Shown here piece by piece: positions 1-8,954 of a stretch of 14,954 nucleotides of DNA. Position 1 is the stretch's first letter. Every line of letters begins with the position of its first letter. The stretch spans positions 47,657 to 62,610 of the forward strand of contig NWUY0300013021.1 of assembly GCA_004151065.3 (NCBI GenBank). Reading direction: 5' to 3'. The translations under genes were made by a program, and so were the position numbers. The DNA is from Larix sibirica (taxonomy: Eukaryota; Streptophyta; Pinopsida; Pinales; Pinaceae). The notes under the pieces were generated by a model. The model was not told the DNA's origin. It ran no database searches and saw only the letters and a program-made list of their open reading frames with translations.

Positions 1-166
1 CTATTTATACATGATTTTGAACTGACTTTTCCAACTGGGGCCGACTTGTCTCTTTTACTGGGTTGACTTCTCTTTTATAATAATAAAAATAAATTGTATT
101 TCTTTCTTTCTTTTGTAGGTCGACTTTAGATAGTAAGGATACCTCATGTAGCTACAACAACAACAA
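1..166. other. Unresolved sequence upstream of integrase remnant
   Basis: No coding similarity is recognised. It holds a pyrimidine-rich tract ending in TTTTGTAG (AG at 117-118), which resembles a plant 3' splice site, and a short CAA run near 153-166. A normal Ty3/gypsy pol would still be coding integrase here, so either this part has diverged beyond recognition or unrelated sequence joins the element at about 160. Confidence 0.4.
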
Positions 167-532
167 GTAGGGAATGTTGCATATGAGCTTTCATTGTCAT
201 CTTGCATAAAAGTGCATAATGTGTTAAAATCATGTGCCATTATCAGAAATGTATGTGCCTGATCCTAACCACATTATTTATTGGGATTTGATTCAGGTGG
301 AACCAAAAGGATATATCCTGGTACTACCAATGTGCATCTTGGACAGGAAAGTTATGTTGCTCCAGAATAGGCTACCGAGAAGGTAAAGTTCAAGTGGACC
401 AATTACAGCCCTGAAGAAACAACGTGGGTGCTTGAGGTGATATGCAGGAAGCCTACCTGCAATTGTTTTGAAATCTTGGATGAAATTTTGTATATGTACA
501 TAGTTTTGATATGCACCACGTACGGTGCATAA
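167..532 (+). pseudogene. Ty3/gypsy integrase C-terminus with chromodomain-like tail, frameshifted
   Basis: This is the last ~120 codons of a Ty3/gypsy pol polyprotein, whose integrase inserts element cDNA into chromosomes. Codons from 167 read VGNVAYELSLSS then KVHNVL, matching the family pattern VAYRLxLPxx...KxHxVFHVS. The frame then changes: from 246 it reads YVPDPNHII and CILDRKVMLLQNR, the segment linking integrase to the chromodomain. It changes again at about 383, reading VKFKWTNYSPEETTW, the core of a chromoviral chromodomain with its two tryptophans. The final frame stops at TAA 530-532, four bases before the polypurine tract, as expected for the true end of pol. At least two frameshifts and a stop at 384-386 make it inactive. 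Only the 3' end of this element lies in the window. Family assignment is solid; chromovirus lineage is inference. Confidence 0.85.
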
Positions 533-535
533 ATT

Positions 536-548
536 AAAGGGGAGGGGA
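536..548 (+). promoter_or_regulatory. Polypurine tract of the plus-strand Ty3/gypsy element
   Basis: AAAGGGGAGGGGA lies between the pol stop at 530-532 and the LTR start at 550. In LTR retrotransposons the polypurine tract primes plus-strand DNA synthesis and sits immediately upstream of the 3' LTR. Position and sequence both fit. Confidence 0.85.
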
Positions 549-549
549 T

Positions 550-1092
550 TGTAACACCCCATTTTTTACCCCAACATGTAATGATGTAAATATGTATATA
601 NAAATGAAATATGGATTCAGTATGACAGGGAGATTCCAATGAGATGTATTCCCCCGATAGAAAAGGGGAGATGATATTGGTCCGATAAATTCCATCAATA
701 TGTGCCATGACTAGTAATATAGAAAAATCGAATATTAAAAGTTAGACCTGATGAGGAGATTCCAATGGATGAGATCCAATAAAGTTTGTTAAAAAATCTA
801 AAAAAAGGTCTGGAGCTCGAAAATTGTTTTGGCCATAACAGGATCAGTTTAGCTCAGAATCCAATGAGACCTACGATATTCCGATGCCATTGAGGAAGCC
901 TACAAAAATGCCAGTGAGAGGCACGGGTCTATTCAATTCCAGTTTTACAAAAAAATTGAAAATTTGGGTTTTAAAGCTCAGCACCCAAAGACCCAATAGG
1001 GGCCCTTTTGGGACCGAAATTGTTATGGTGTAGTTGTGGACTAGGAACACATATAAATTTGGTTGATTATGGCCAAATTCCAAAAGGTGTGA
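550..1092 (+). mobile_element. Start of Ty3/gypsy 3' LTR (first block)
   Basis: The LTR opens TGTAACACCCC directly after the polypurine tract, a start common to many plant Ty3/gypsy LTRs. The block contains three imperfect copies of GAGATTCCAATGAGA-like sequence (near 631, 757 and 855). No terminal CA end is identified before 1093, where sequence resembling the LTR start appears again. This block may therefore be the 5' half of one ~1.8 kb LTR with an internal duplication, or a truncated LTR joined to a second one. An ambiguous base occurs at 601. Confidence 0.7.
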
Positions 1093-2367
1093 TGTAACAA
1101 CATGTTTTTTACACTAGTATCTAATGATGTAAATATGTATATAATGATGAAATGGCTAGAAGTTGGACATAAATGGTCTAGTATGACCAATATGATGTAA
1201 TTATGTACATTTTAATTTTAATATAAAAACCATGACTATTGTACACAAATAAGGACGAAGAAGAGATAGGGGGTTGTGATTCCACAAGAGGGGAAGTGAG
1301 AAGTGGGTTTAAGGGGGAAATGACCCCAATGACTTATAAGTTTTAAGTCATTATCCTTATTATTCCTTTTATGATCCTAAGTTTTATGAATCCATTTTTA
1401 TTAAAGTACATTAGCTATAGATTTGAGTTAATTATCCTAATATTGGGCTTAGAAGGGGAAAAGTGAAATTCCCATTTATGATACTTATTTAATTCTCATA
1501 ACCCATGCATGCCACCTGGATAGTTCTCAACGTGCATATCAATTATTGAGAAACTAGTTCATTCAATCATTCTATCAATCATTGAGCCCAACATTATGTA
1601 CTAGATGTTGGAGTTGCACTCGAGGACAATTAGAATTACAAAGTTGTAAATGCATTTTAACCTAGGATATTGGTGTTGGAAATTGAGTTTCTCTTGTGAG
1701 AGAACATGTCCTGCAATTGACGTCCTTGGGTTCTCAGCACAAAGAGTTCTTGATAAGCCTATGGTCGATCCCTAGAAGGGAAATGGGGATCTCCCTAGGG
1801 ACTATTAACTCAAATAAGGGGAACTCATTCCGTAGGTTGTGAAAGATGATGGGGAAGGAGTGCTAGTGGATTGGGATAGCTGTGGAGGGGGTTTGGCACC
1901 CGTGAGTTTGTAAAGGTATTGAGTTGAGTTTTCCTTCTTGTGGATTGATAGCCCTAGCTTAGGGGTGGCCTCTGTTATAGATATACATGGTATAGTAGAG
2001 TGTCTATGGCTAGGAGGAACATCCTTTGTCTATAGTTAGTTGGAGGACATCTTAAGATAAGTTTATAATTGTGTATGAAATGACATGTATATATACTTGT
2101 TATGCATATTGTTTAATTTACTGTTATGTGAATATCTAATTTCATGTATTTCATGGCATGGTATGAGTGCATTCATGCTAGAATTTGCCTATATGTTTTA
2201 TTTTATGCACATGTTTAGTTTGGGAAACCATACATTTAATTTCCGTTGTAAATTTGATAATAAAATTATGAAAACAAATGAATTTGAGTATCAGTGGTGA
2301 ATTTTGTAATTTATTTGAGTACCTTGTGGGCCCAAAGTTATGGTGAGGTCACTGGGTATGTGGTACA
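1093..2367 (+). mobile_element. Ty3/gypsy LTR (second block), inverted partner of 8955-10101
   Basis: It begins TGTAACAACATG, and its first ~55 bp align with 550-604, including a 22-bp exact match (578-599 against 1121-1142). From about 1205 to 2367 it aligns colinearly with the reverse complement of 8955-10101. Shared landmarks include GTGGCCTCTGTTATAG, AGTTAGTTGGAGGACAT, GTTTAGTTTGGGAAACC and ATGGTGAGGTCACTGGG. I place the end at about 2367, where homology stops in a GTACA ending that matches GTGACA of the other copy. No TGGTATCAGAGC primer site follows, so it behaves as a 3' or solo LTR rather than a 5' LTR. Confidence 0.8.
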
Positions 2368-3298
2368 CTAAGGGACCTAAAGACTCTTCTCCTTGAAGCA
2401 TTCTCTTCATATTGCGCTCATAAAGTGACCTTGATGAATCATAAACATTGAGAGGTTTGAAATACCTCCCTTATCACACCTAAATCAAATTTGAACCTTT
2501 AAAATCAATTGACAACTTGAACCAAAATAAATTCCTCCACCAATAGGTAAAATAGCAATTTATAATTTAAGTTAGGATTGTTGGGCTAGGCATCTAAGTG
2601 ATGGCCCTCAATATTTTTTCATATGAAACAATAGTGGTTGTTGACCTTTATGGAACTTTTAAATCCTGTTATAAGCGAGTGTGTCTAAACCCATATAAGA
2701 AAGCACATTGTCCAAGGACACTAAATATGAGCTTGAGTTTTTTTTGTTGTGACCACATCAAGCAACCTATATCTTTGTGGGGGTGACACTTGATCGTTCA
2801 AAGTTGAACCTATTATCCACACTTGACGCGTGTATCCTAGTGACTAAAAACTAGGATTTTTACCAGGTGGCATTTGTGGGATGCATTTGCACCTAACTCA
2901 TATTTTGTTGGATATTGGAAATGTCACCGTTCCTTTCGGAACATAGCCCCAATACCCCTCATTATAATTGATTCATTAATAGATTCACTAGCCATCTTCG
3001 ATGGGTTCATAACCATCCAACAAGAGAGATATTGGAAGGCCCATTGTTAATTTTTTAGATGAAGGATGATTAGTCAGATAGGATCACATTATTGTTTCTC
3101 TACATTACAAAGAACCCTACTTAATCGAGAACATTCATGTTAAAAATCCACATATATTCTCATTTGATAAACATTATTCACCATTTTTCATTGGTTATAT
3201 GTGACCATCCAATTCTTTCATTTGTTGATTTTTAGTTAGTTCCTAGTTTTGCACATTCTTCCATCACATCTAGCACCATACCAAACCTACTACCTTCC
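2368..3298 (+). other. Probable leader of the plus-strand gag element
   Basis: No coding region is recognised in about 930 bp. The sequence lies between the LTR end and a degraded gag on the same strand, so it is best read as leader and possibly part of another element's LTR. TGGCATTTGTGGGATG at about 2868 vaguely resembles a decayed tRNA-Asp-type primer site (TGGCGCC...), which would suit a Tat/Athila-like element, but the match is weak. An 8-bp perfect inverted repeat lies at 2834-2841 and 2850-2857. Confidence 0.35.
2834..2857. repeat. Small perfect hairpin with 8-bp arms
   Basis: ATCCTAGT at 2834-2841 is the exact reverse complement of ACTAGGAT at 2850-2857, with an 8-base A-rich loop. 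It lies just upstream of the possible primer-site remnant. Its function is unknown and a chance match is possible. Confidence 0.5.
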
Positions 3299-4675
3299 CG
3301 ACATTCTTTGAGGCTTCAAAATATCCTTCCAATCAGAGGAGCAATTCCTGCTACACCTATCCCCCGTCGTCGATAAGGGAGGCCACCACTTAATGTGCAC
3401 ACACATGTAACAATGTTTGGATCTACTATGCTTGGACATACCTTGCTCAACACCCTACTTCAAGGACTGATCCCTGGTCTTTCTGTGTCAAGTGGAGGAA
3501 CTCCCCTGCGACACACGATGGTAGGGACCACTCAAACAAATTTGTCATTTATGGCTAGTTTAAATCTCCTTGATTTATTTAAACTCATCAACGACCCTAT
3601 CCAACATGACTCGAACCACCATGGACTCAAATTCCAGTTATTGTACCCTCAAAAATTCCAAAGTTTAAAGACAAACGAGGGGACTACCTATCCATCCATG
3701 TGATGTCATTTCATCTTTAGTTCTCATCCAATAGCATAGTTGAAGACACCATCTGCCTTAGACTCTTTCAAAGAACCCTCAGAGGTACAACAACTAAATG
3801 GTGTGTCAACTTACCAACAGTAACACATAATACCTTTGGCTCCATTGCCACTATGTTTTTAACCTACTTTCAGCTCCTAGTTTTCCACAATCTTGGCATC
3901 GAGATTCTTTCGTATTTTAATAGAACACATCTACGCATATCGCTAACCACATTCATGAATGGAATTGGTGGCGCACATTGTGTAAAATCAAAATCCAACC
4001 CAAATTTTTCTTGGACTGGTTCTTTAACTCCCTCTTATCCATGATCACCAAATACATCACAAAAACCATGCCACAAACTAAAGATGACTCCATCCTTAAA
4101 GCCAAAATTTTTGATCTAATTTATGCCTAAATAGGGTTTCTATATACCATCATATCTTATTCTCCTCACCACCAGTCATTAGATCAAACCAGCCCCGGTA
4201 CGTCACATATGGCCAACGATATTTTTTGGATGGTTTCCCATCAAGGAACTACACCCGCTTCATATGGATCCCTTATTCTTAGCTTAGTTTGGAGTGTTCC
4301 TCCTCCATCCCTGGATGTCAACCTCCCTCAAAGCATACCTCATTTGTCGTTTGGACCAACATATGGGCCATACAATACAAATTTTCCAAACATGGGGGCA
4401 AAACTAGTCATTATGCAACCCAACCCCGTGGATTCTTAGGAACCTACACCAACTTCATATGGGATACCTAATCATTACAGGTTTGTACCTTCACAAAAAC
4501 CATACTTTCATTCCTTGAACCACCCAGTTCTCACCCCATGGCTCAAGAAAGGGTAAATTGTGTCCAACCCTCACCCATTAAACAAGTTCAACATCTCAAA
4601 CAATTGAATGTGTCCATCCCCCTTAATCCATTTAATCATGGAAAAAAGAAAGGAAAGAACAAATAGCAAAACTAG
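3299..4675 (+). pseudogene. Ty3/gypsy gag (Retrotrans_gag-like) remnant, multiple frameshifts
   Basis: Gag proteins form the particle that packages element RNA. Reading starts in frame at 3299-3703, with GAIPATPIPRRR and then NLSFMASLNLLDLFKLINDP, and has a TAA at 3374-3376. It shifts by 3655 to IPKFKDKRG, HVMSFHL (stop TAG at 3718-3720 where tryptophan is expected), TICLRLFQRTLRGTTTKW and FGSIATMFLTYFQL. The pattern RLRLFQRTLTG..AKW...LP...F.....F...FQLP is the core of plant gag domains. Near 4003 a third frame gives FFLDWFFNSLLSMITKYITK and FDLIYA, with a TAA at 4128-4130. A proline/glycine-rich stretch follows, then a lysine-rich end near 4640-4665. There is no intact start and no intact pol follows. 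Family is confident; lineage (Tat/Athila against chromovirus) is open. Confidence 0.75.
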
Positions 4676-4793
4676 ACTCTAGGGAAAGGGGGAAACCCCC
4701 CTAACGAGTCGAATTATAATGTCGATAACCCAAACCAAAATATATATACTAACAACCCACTAGCACAAGCCAAAAAAAAAACTTCGGGTGAAC

Positions 4794-5067
4794 TTTGATT
4801 GCACTATGTGTCGTGAGTATGGCCATTACACCATCATTACCCATTAATCCCTTAGTCTCAACAAATATTGGAGGCCAAAAAACAACTAGGCACAACCCTA
4901 CCCAAGGAAATAATTCCAAAACTCCCCCAACAAGTTGTGTTACAACACCCCTTCTCCAACCAAAGAGTTGTTTCTCAACAAAACACTCAGACATAGGAAA
5001 CCATTCCCCCACTGGAGAATGTTCCTATCAAAACATATACATGAATGTTGGAGATATTAATATATAA
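4794..5067 (+). pseudogene. Degraded CCHC zinc knuckle and following gag/protease linker
   Basis: From 4800 the frame reads CTMCREYGHYT, giving C-x2-C-x4-H. A small indel just afterwards scrambles the rest, and the expected fourth ligand appears replaced (TAC tyrosine in the shifted frame). CCHC knuckles close plant gag proteins and bind element RNA. The position, about 130 bp after the lysine-rich end of gag, fits. An open stretch to 5067 rich in proline, threonine and serine resembles the disordered linker before protease. No DSG or DTG protease motif was found. Confidence 0.55.
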
Positions 5068-5575
5068 ACCCACAATCAATCCTATGGCATTCCAGAGTAC
5101 CCACCCACTCAGTGGTAGGATTCTCTAGCTTCCACCACTGGTTCTCTACAAATTTTATAGCCCAATAGTGACCATATCCCCATGATACCAAAACCACCTC
5201 TTTGATGCATCGATCACAATCCCCATATGAAAGTGGCACATAATTATAGTATAATGGATGATTTGGCCTAGTCTCTCATTTTTATGTCCACATTAGAGGT
5301 CCTCTAGTCCTATCCTTCTTAGAAGAAATCTCTACTACTGGCATTAGGTGCCATGAATCCCTTGGTTTCATTTACCTCAATAGTTGTGAAACCTCACCAC
5401 CATCATCAATCACCTTTTAGATACTTGTCACCATAAAAAAAATTAGCATTCATCAATGAACTTTCAATGAAGGAGCATCCACTTGCATTGTTTACAAATA
5501 TTTGGAAGCAACTAAGATCCCTGCATCTTGACCCTTTTTCTATCACCCTCTGAGCCTATGATTGGCACCCTTCAC
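5068..5575 (+). other. Terminal part of plus-strand element, decayed
   Basis: No named domain is recognised. Short open pieces on the plus strand, such as SMKEHPLALFTNIWKQL at about 5466-5516, look like former protein continuing the gag-side polyprotein, but I cannot name them. The plus-strand signal ends near 5575, where minus-strand pol becomes recognisable. The reverse transcriptase expected for this element is absent. Confidence 0.3.
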
Positions 5576-6289
5576 AACCACAATGTATATATCATAAAGT
5601 CCTTTATATTTATGTTGTACATTATCCTATTTTAGTCCTTTTACTTAAAGATAATGCTGATATGAAATAACAACCTCAATAATTATGGTTCTTAAATATG
5701 ATTTGCACATGCTAATGATTGTATCATGCATTGCATGTACTCTTTTGTTGAGTGAATCAACAACCTTGTTTTCTCTGCCTTTAATATATTTGATATCAAA
5801 CTCAAACTCACATAGAAATTCCATCAATCTGGATTGTCTAGCATTTAAAGTCTATTCTCAAATAAATGTTTCATCCCACTATAATATGTTCTTAGCTCAA
5901 ATCCCCCCCATGATATAACGTCTCCACATTTTTAATGCGTGCACAATGGAAACAAGCTCCAAGTCATGGGTGACATACTTATTTTCATGCTCTTTAATCT
6001 TTTTGGACTCATAATAAATAACATGTCCACCTTTCATAAGGAAACCAACAATTCCATCTTGGAAATCATATGTGCAAACCACAAAAACACTATTTGGATC
6101 AACAATCTTAAGAATCGGTGTACTAGTGAGAAATCTCTTCAATTGTTGGAAAATTTCTTCACACTTGGGTGTCCATTCAAATTTGGCTCCTTTCTTCTAC
6201 AATGGATGTGCCACTTTTGAGGATCCTTCTATGAATCTCTTGTATTATCCAACCAATCCCATAAAGGACCTTACCTTACTCTGATACAT
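5576..6289 (-). pseudogene. Ty3/gypsy RNase H domain remnant (pol)
   Basis: Minus-strand reading continues from the reverse transcriptase. From about 6142 it reads KRFLTSTPIL, PNSVFVVCTYDFQDG, VIYYESKKIKEHENKY and THDLELVSIVHALKMWRRY, the classic Ty3/gypsy RNase H pattern. RNase H removes template RNA during cDNA synthesis. The glutamate in HDLEL is kept. At the first catalytic aspartate (family CTD) this copy has CTYD, so the alignment puts tyrosine in the active site with an aspartate beside it. A frame change follows. Around 5827-5745 it reads MEFLCEFEFDIKYIKGRENK then VVDSLNKR, matching KENKVADALSRR with its catalytic aspartate. Weak similarity (NVQHKYK near 5600) marks the start of the linker to integrase. 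Integrase itself is missing. Confidence 0.85.
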
Positions 6290-7126
6290 TCCTAGGTGTT
6301 TCCATCCTATAATGGATTCAATTTTCCTTAGATCTACTGATATGCCTTCTTTAGAGATAATGTGTCCCAAATACTTAATCTACTTATGACAAAAAAAATT
6401 TACTCAATTTAGCATAAATTTGATGCTATCTTAGCACTTGTAGAACCAATCTCAAATTATCTTCATGCTCCTCCTCCAATTTGGAATAAATAAGAATGCC
6501 ACCCAATTCATCGAATACATAAAGGTAGCTAGTGCATTTGTTAACCCAATTGGCACCACTACATACACATAGTGACCAAATCTGGTTCTGAATGTTGTCT
6601 TGTTGATATCTTATTCTTTTATCCTTACCTAATGGTAACTTGATCTCAAGTCTACTTTTGAGAAATCCTTGCTCCTCTTACTTGATAAAAAAAAACATCA
6701 ATTCTATGAAGATTATATTTATTCCTCACAGTGACTTGGTTCAACTGTCGAAAGTCAATGCATAACCTCAAAGTACCATCATTTTTCTTCACAAAAGGTA
6801 CTGGTGCTCTCCACGGAGACACACTTGGGGATATGTACCCACTCTTCAATAATTCTTCAACCTACATCTGTAACTCTTTCAACTTAGGTGTACTCATTCC
6901 ATATGGCACTTTAGAAATTGGGGCAGCTCCAAGCTTTAAATATTCCTATGAATCTTTGTCCCAAATACTAAATATGCTTATAATAAAAAAATCAATAGAG
7001 AATTCAATATCTCTTTTTGGTTTTAAACGAGGTATTTCTTCAATCACATCTGCAAATTCTTGTAATATTGGAAAGTCCTCTAAAATTGGATCGTCTTCCA
7101 TTTTTGCTGCTTCAATACTACTTTGA
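6290..7126 (-). pseudogene. Ty3/gypsy reverse transcriptase remnant with active-site deletion
   Basis: Reverse transcriptase copies element RNA to DNA. On the minus strand from about 7107 it reads EDDPILEDFPILQEFADVI and EIPRLKPKREIEFSID, the segment joining protease to RT. Then come GAAPISKVPYGMSTPKLKEL and, after an in-frame stop (TAG where glutamine is usual), [20 protein letters not shown] and [18 protein letters not shown]. After a frameshift it reads [11 protein letters not shown], with the first catalytic aspartate, and [20 protein letters not shown]. The second catalytic block (F-[IV]-D-D) is gone: sequence passes from the MN after ATFM straight to [19 protein letters not shown] near 6490-6510. 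Several stops and shifts make it dead. It is in order with the RNase H at 5576-6289 and the primer site and LTR to its right. Confidence 0.9.
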
Positions 7127-8939
7127 AGTTTGATCCAACTTATAAATAATGTAGACTTGTATTTTCAATGTGTTCAGATCATTAAATCTATTACATAAAC
7201 CCTTTTCCAAAAATTCATAAAAAATTTCATGCATACAAAAGAATTCTGGAAAATATCCATTTGACAATTTTTTTGTCAAATTAGGCTACATGCCCCTTTT
7301 CTATTAAATTTCTAGAAAGATAAAAAACACTAATTCATAATTGGATTCATTGTCCTTATTATCCTACTTATCCTCTTTCTAATGACTGTACCCACGCTCA
7401 TTTATGATATTGTAACTAAAGGTTACATCTCTCTAAGATCACAATTTTGGCCAATTTTACATTGTCCATGTAGCTGCACTTATTCCAAAGGACCAACTTT
7501 AGAGACTTGTAGAAGAAAATTTGTAAATAAATAGAATTTTTTTTTTGTATCAGGCATTGACATCCCATATGAATGTGAGTACCCATACATTTCCAACACT
7601 CAAATATGATGCTCCATTCATATTTTATAAAATTATGGAATTGCCAACTTTTAACTTTTGCAATTCTTCCAATTTTCATTGAAAAATGTTATCTCACAAA
7701 CTAATCATTTCTGAAAAAAGTTTCCTCTAAGAAAAGTTGTTCAGATGGATGATTAAGAAAAATGTCAAAATTAGAAAATTTTCCAGCTATGAGTTCTTGG
7801 GTTACATTTTCCTCCTTCAAATCTTCAAAAATTGACCTTGTGCATGCCCAAATAGTGGATTTTGGCCTTCTTTAACTTATCTGCTTTACACCCTTTGGAA
7901 TTTTAGCAATTGCCACCTAGGTTATTTACATGGTTGGACAATGACTACACTATAAAAATTCCATCCCAATCTAATCCTTGCACTTGTCACCCTCCACTTG
8001 CCTCAATGTCACCATACCACCTATCATTTCGTTGTTACTCAATCCACCCCCAATAGTGGTTTTAGCTCGATGAGAAAATGGTATATAGAAACCACCCTCA
8101 CAAACCGGAATGAACTATAAAGTGCCATGTGAAAACCATGGTTTTGGATTTTCGGCTCGTGGCATAAAAGTTAGCAATCATGTACTTCATAGAACCAAAA
8201 TAAATGTCTCATCAAGTTTGCACGACCAGATCTAGGATGCCAACCTAATCGATCTCCACCATAAGATTTACCCTTCGTGCATGGGAACCACTCGTACATA
8301 AGTCCCTTTCCTAGTGCTTCCACCTATTCACTCACTCCAAGTGGCTTCCCCACGTCATACTTATTTTCCCATGTGGCATTGGTGGGGCCCGTACCAAATT
8401 TCCAAAAATTTGAAATTTTTCATAAATATAGAAATTCTTATTTATGTGACAAGTGGCTATATGAAATATACATGTGGCACATTTCGATAAACATGTGGAC
8501 AACCCGAATTTACATCTAGACTTTTTATTCTTGACAAATATCCACCATAAAATTACACCTGTAATTTTCTTCTTCACATATGGACACCATGGAATTACAC
8601 CTGGCACCCATTGTTCCACTTATAATTTTCCATCAACTGATGTTTCTACCCCTACTACCTTCAATTCCCAACTTTTTTCAATTAATAGAATGGTCATTTT
8701 GACAAAGTATGAGGTTCATCCATGAATTTTCATAGAGAATTTGAATTTCTCCCATGCAAGCTACTATGTTGTATTTGAGACCACCACTTATGCATTTCCA
8801 CTAACATATAACCTGTAACCTGTGTTTTTTCCAAATTTTGTCATTGAATCATTTCACTAAATAGTTTCTATGCAACTTGCAACTACACATTGTTCATGCA
8901 ATTTTTTTGTCCCATGCAGACCCAATGCTGCAACCTGGA
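7127..8939 (-). other. Expected leader/gag/protease interval of minus-strand element, unrecognisable
   Basis: Between the primer site and the RT one expects about 1.5 kb of gag and protease, but no gag core, zinc knuckle or DSG protease motif was found on either strand. The stretch is AT-rich and almost without CpG (one CG in 7141-7440). Open stretches are short and of low-complexity composition. It may be decayed gag replaced by, or interrupted with, other repeat DNA. It contains the four-copy 43-bp array at 8449-8605. Confidence 0.4.
8449..8605. repeat. Degenerate 43-bp tandem repeat, four copies
   Basis: Units start near 8449, 8491, 8534 and 8577 (spacings 42, 43, 43). Each has an ACA(T/A)RTGG-like head and, in three of them, an AATTACAYCTG-like tail 16-18 bases later, for example ACATATGGACACCATGG and ATTACACCTGG in the last copy. 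The copies have diverged considerably. The array lies in the leader interval of the minus-strand element. Confidence 0.6.
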
Positions 8940-8951
8940 GCTCTGATACCA
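8940..8951 (-). promoter_or_regulatory. Primer-binding site, initiator-tRNA-Met type
   Basis: The minus strand reads TGGTATCAGAGC three bases after the LTR end at 8955, then TCCAGGTTG. Plant LTR elements commonly prime with initiator methionine tRNA, whose 3'-end complement is TGGTATCAGAGCCAGGTT. The first 12 bases match exactly and CAGGTT follows after two extra bases. The site fixes the orientation of the element and the inner edge of its 5' LTR. Confidence 0.9.
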
Positions 8952-8954
8952 CTA

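Noticed and set aside
2085-2300. 71-codon frame at 2085-2300 and its counterpart at 9050-9235
   Set aside because: Both are the same part of the LTR read in each copy; conservation reflects the repeat, not a protein.
8332-8725. Overlapping open frames on both strands near 8332-8725
   Set aside because: They run through the degenerate 43-bp repeat and encode low-information, Phe/Lys/Ile-rich sequence with no gag motifs.
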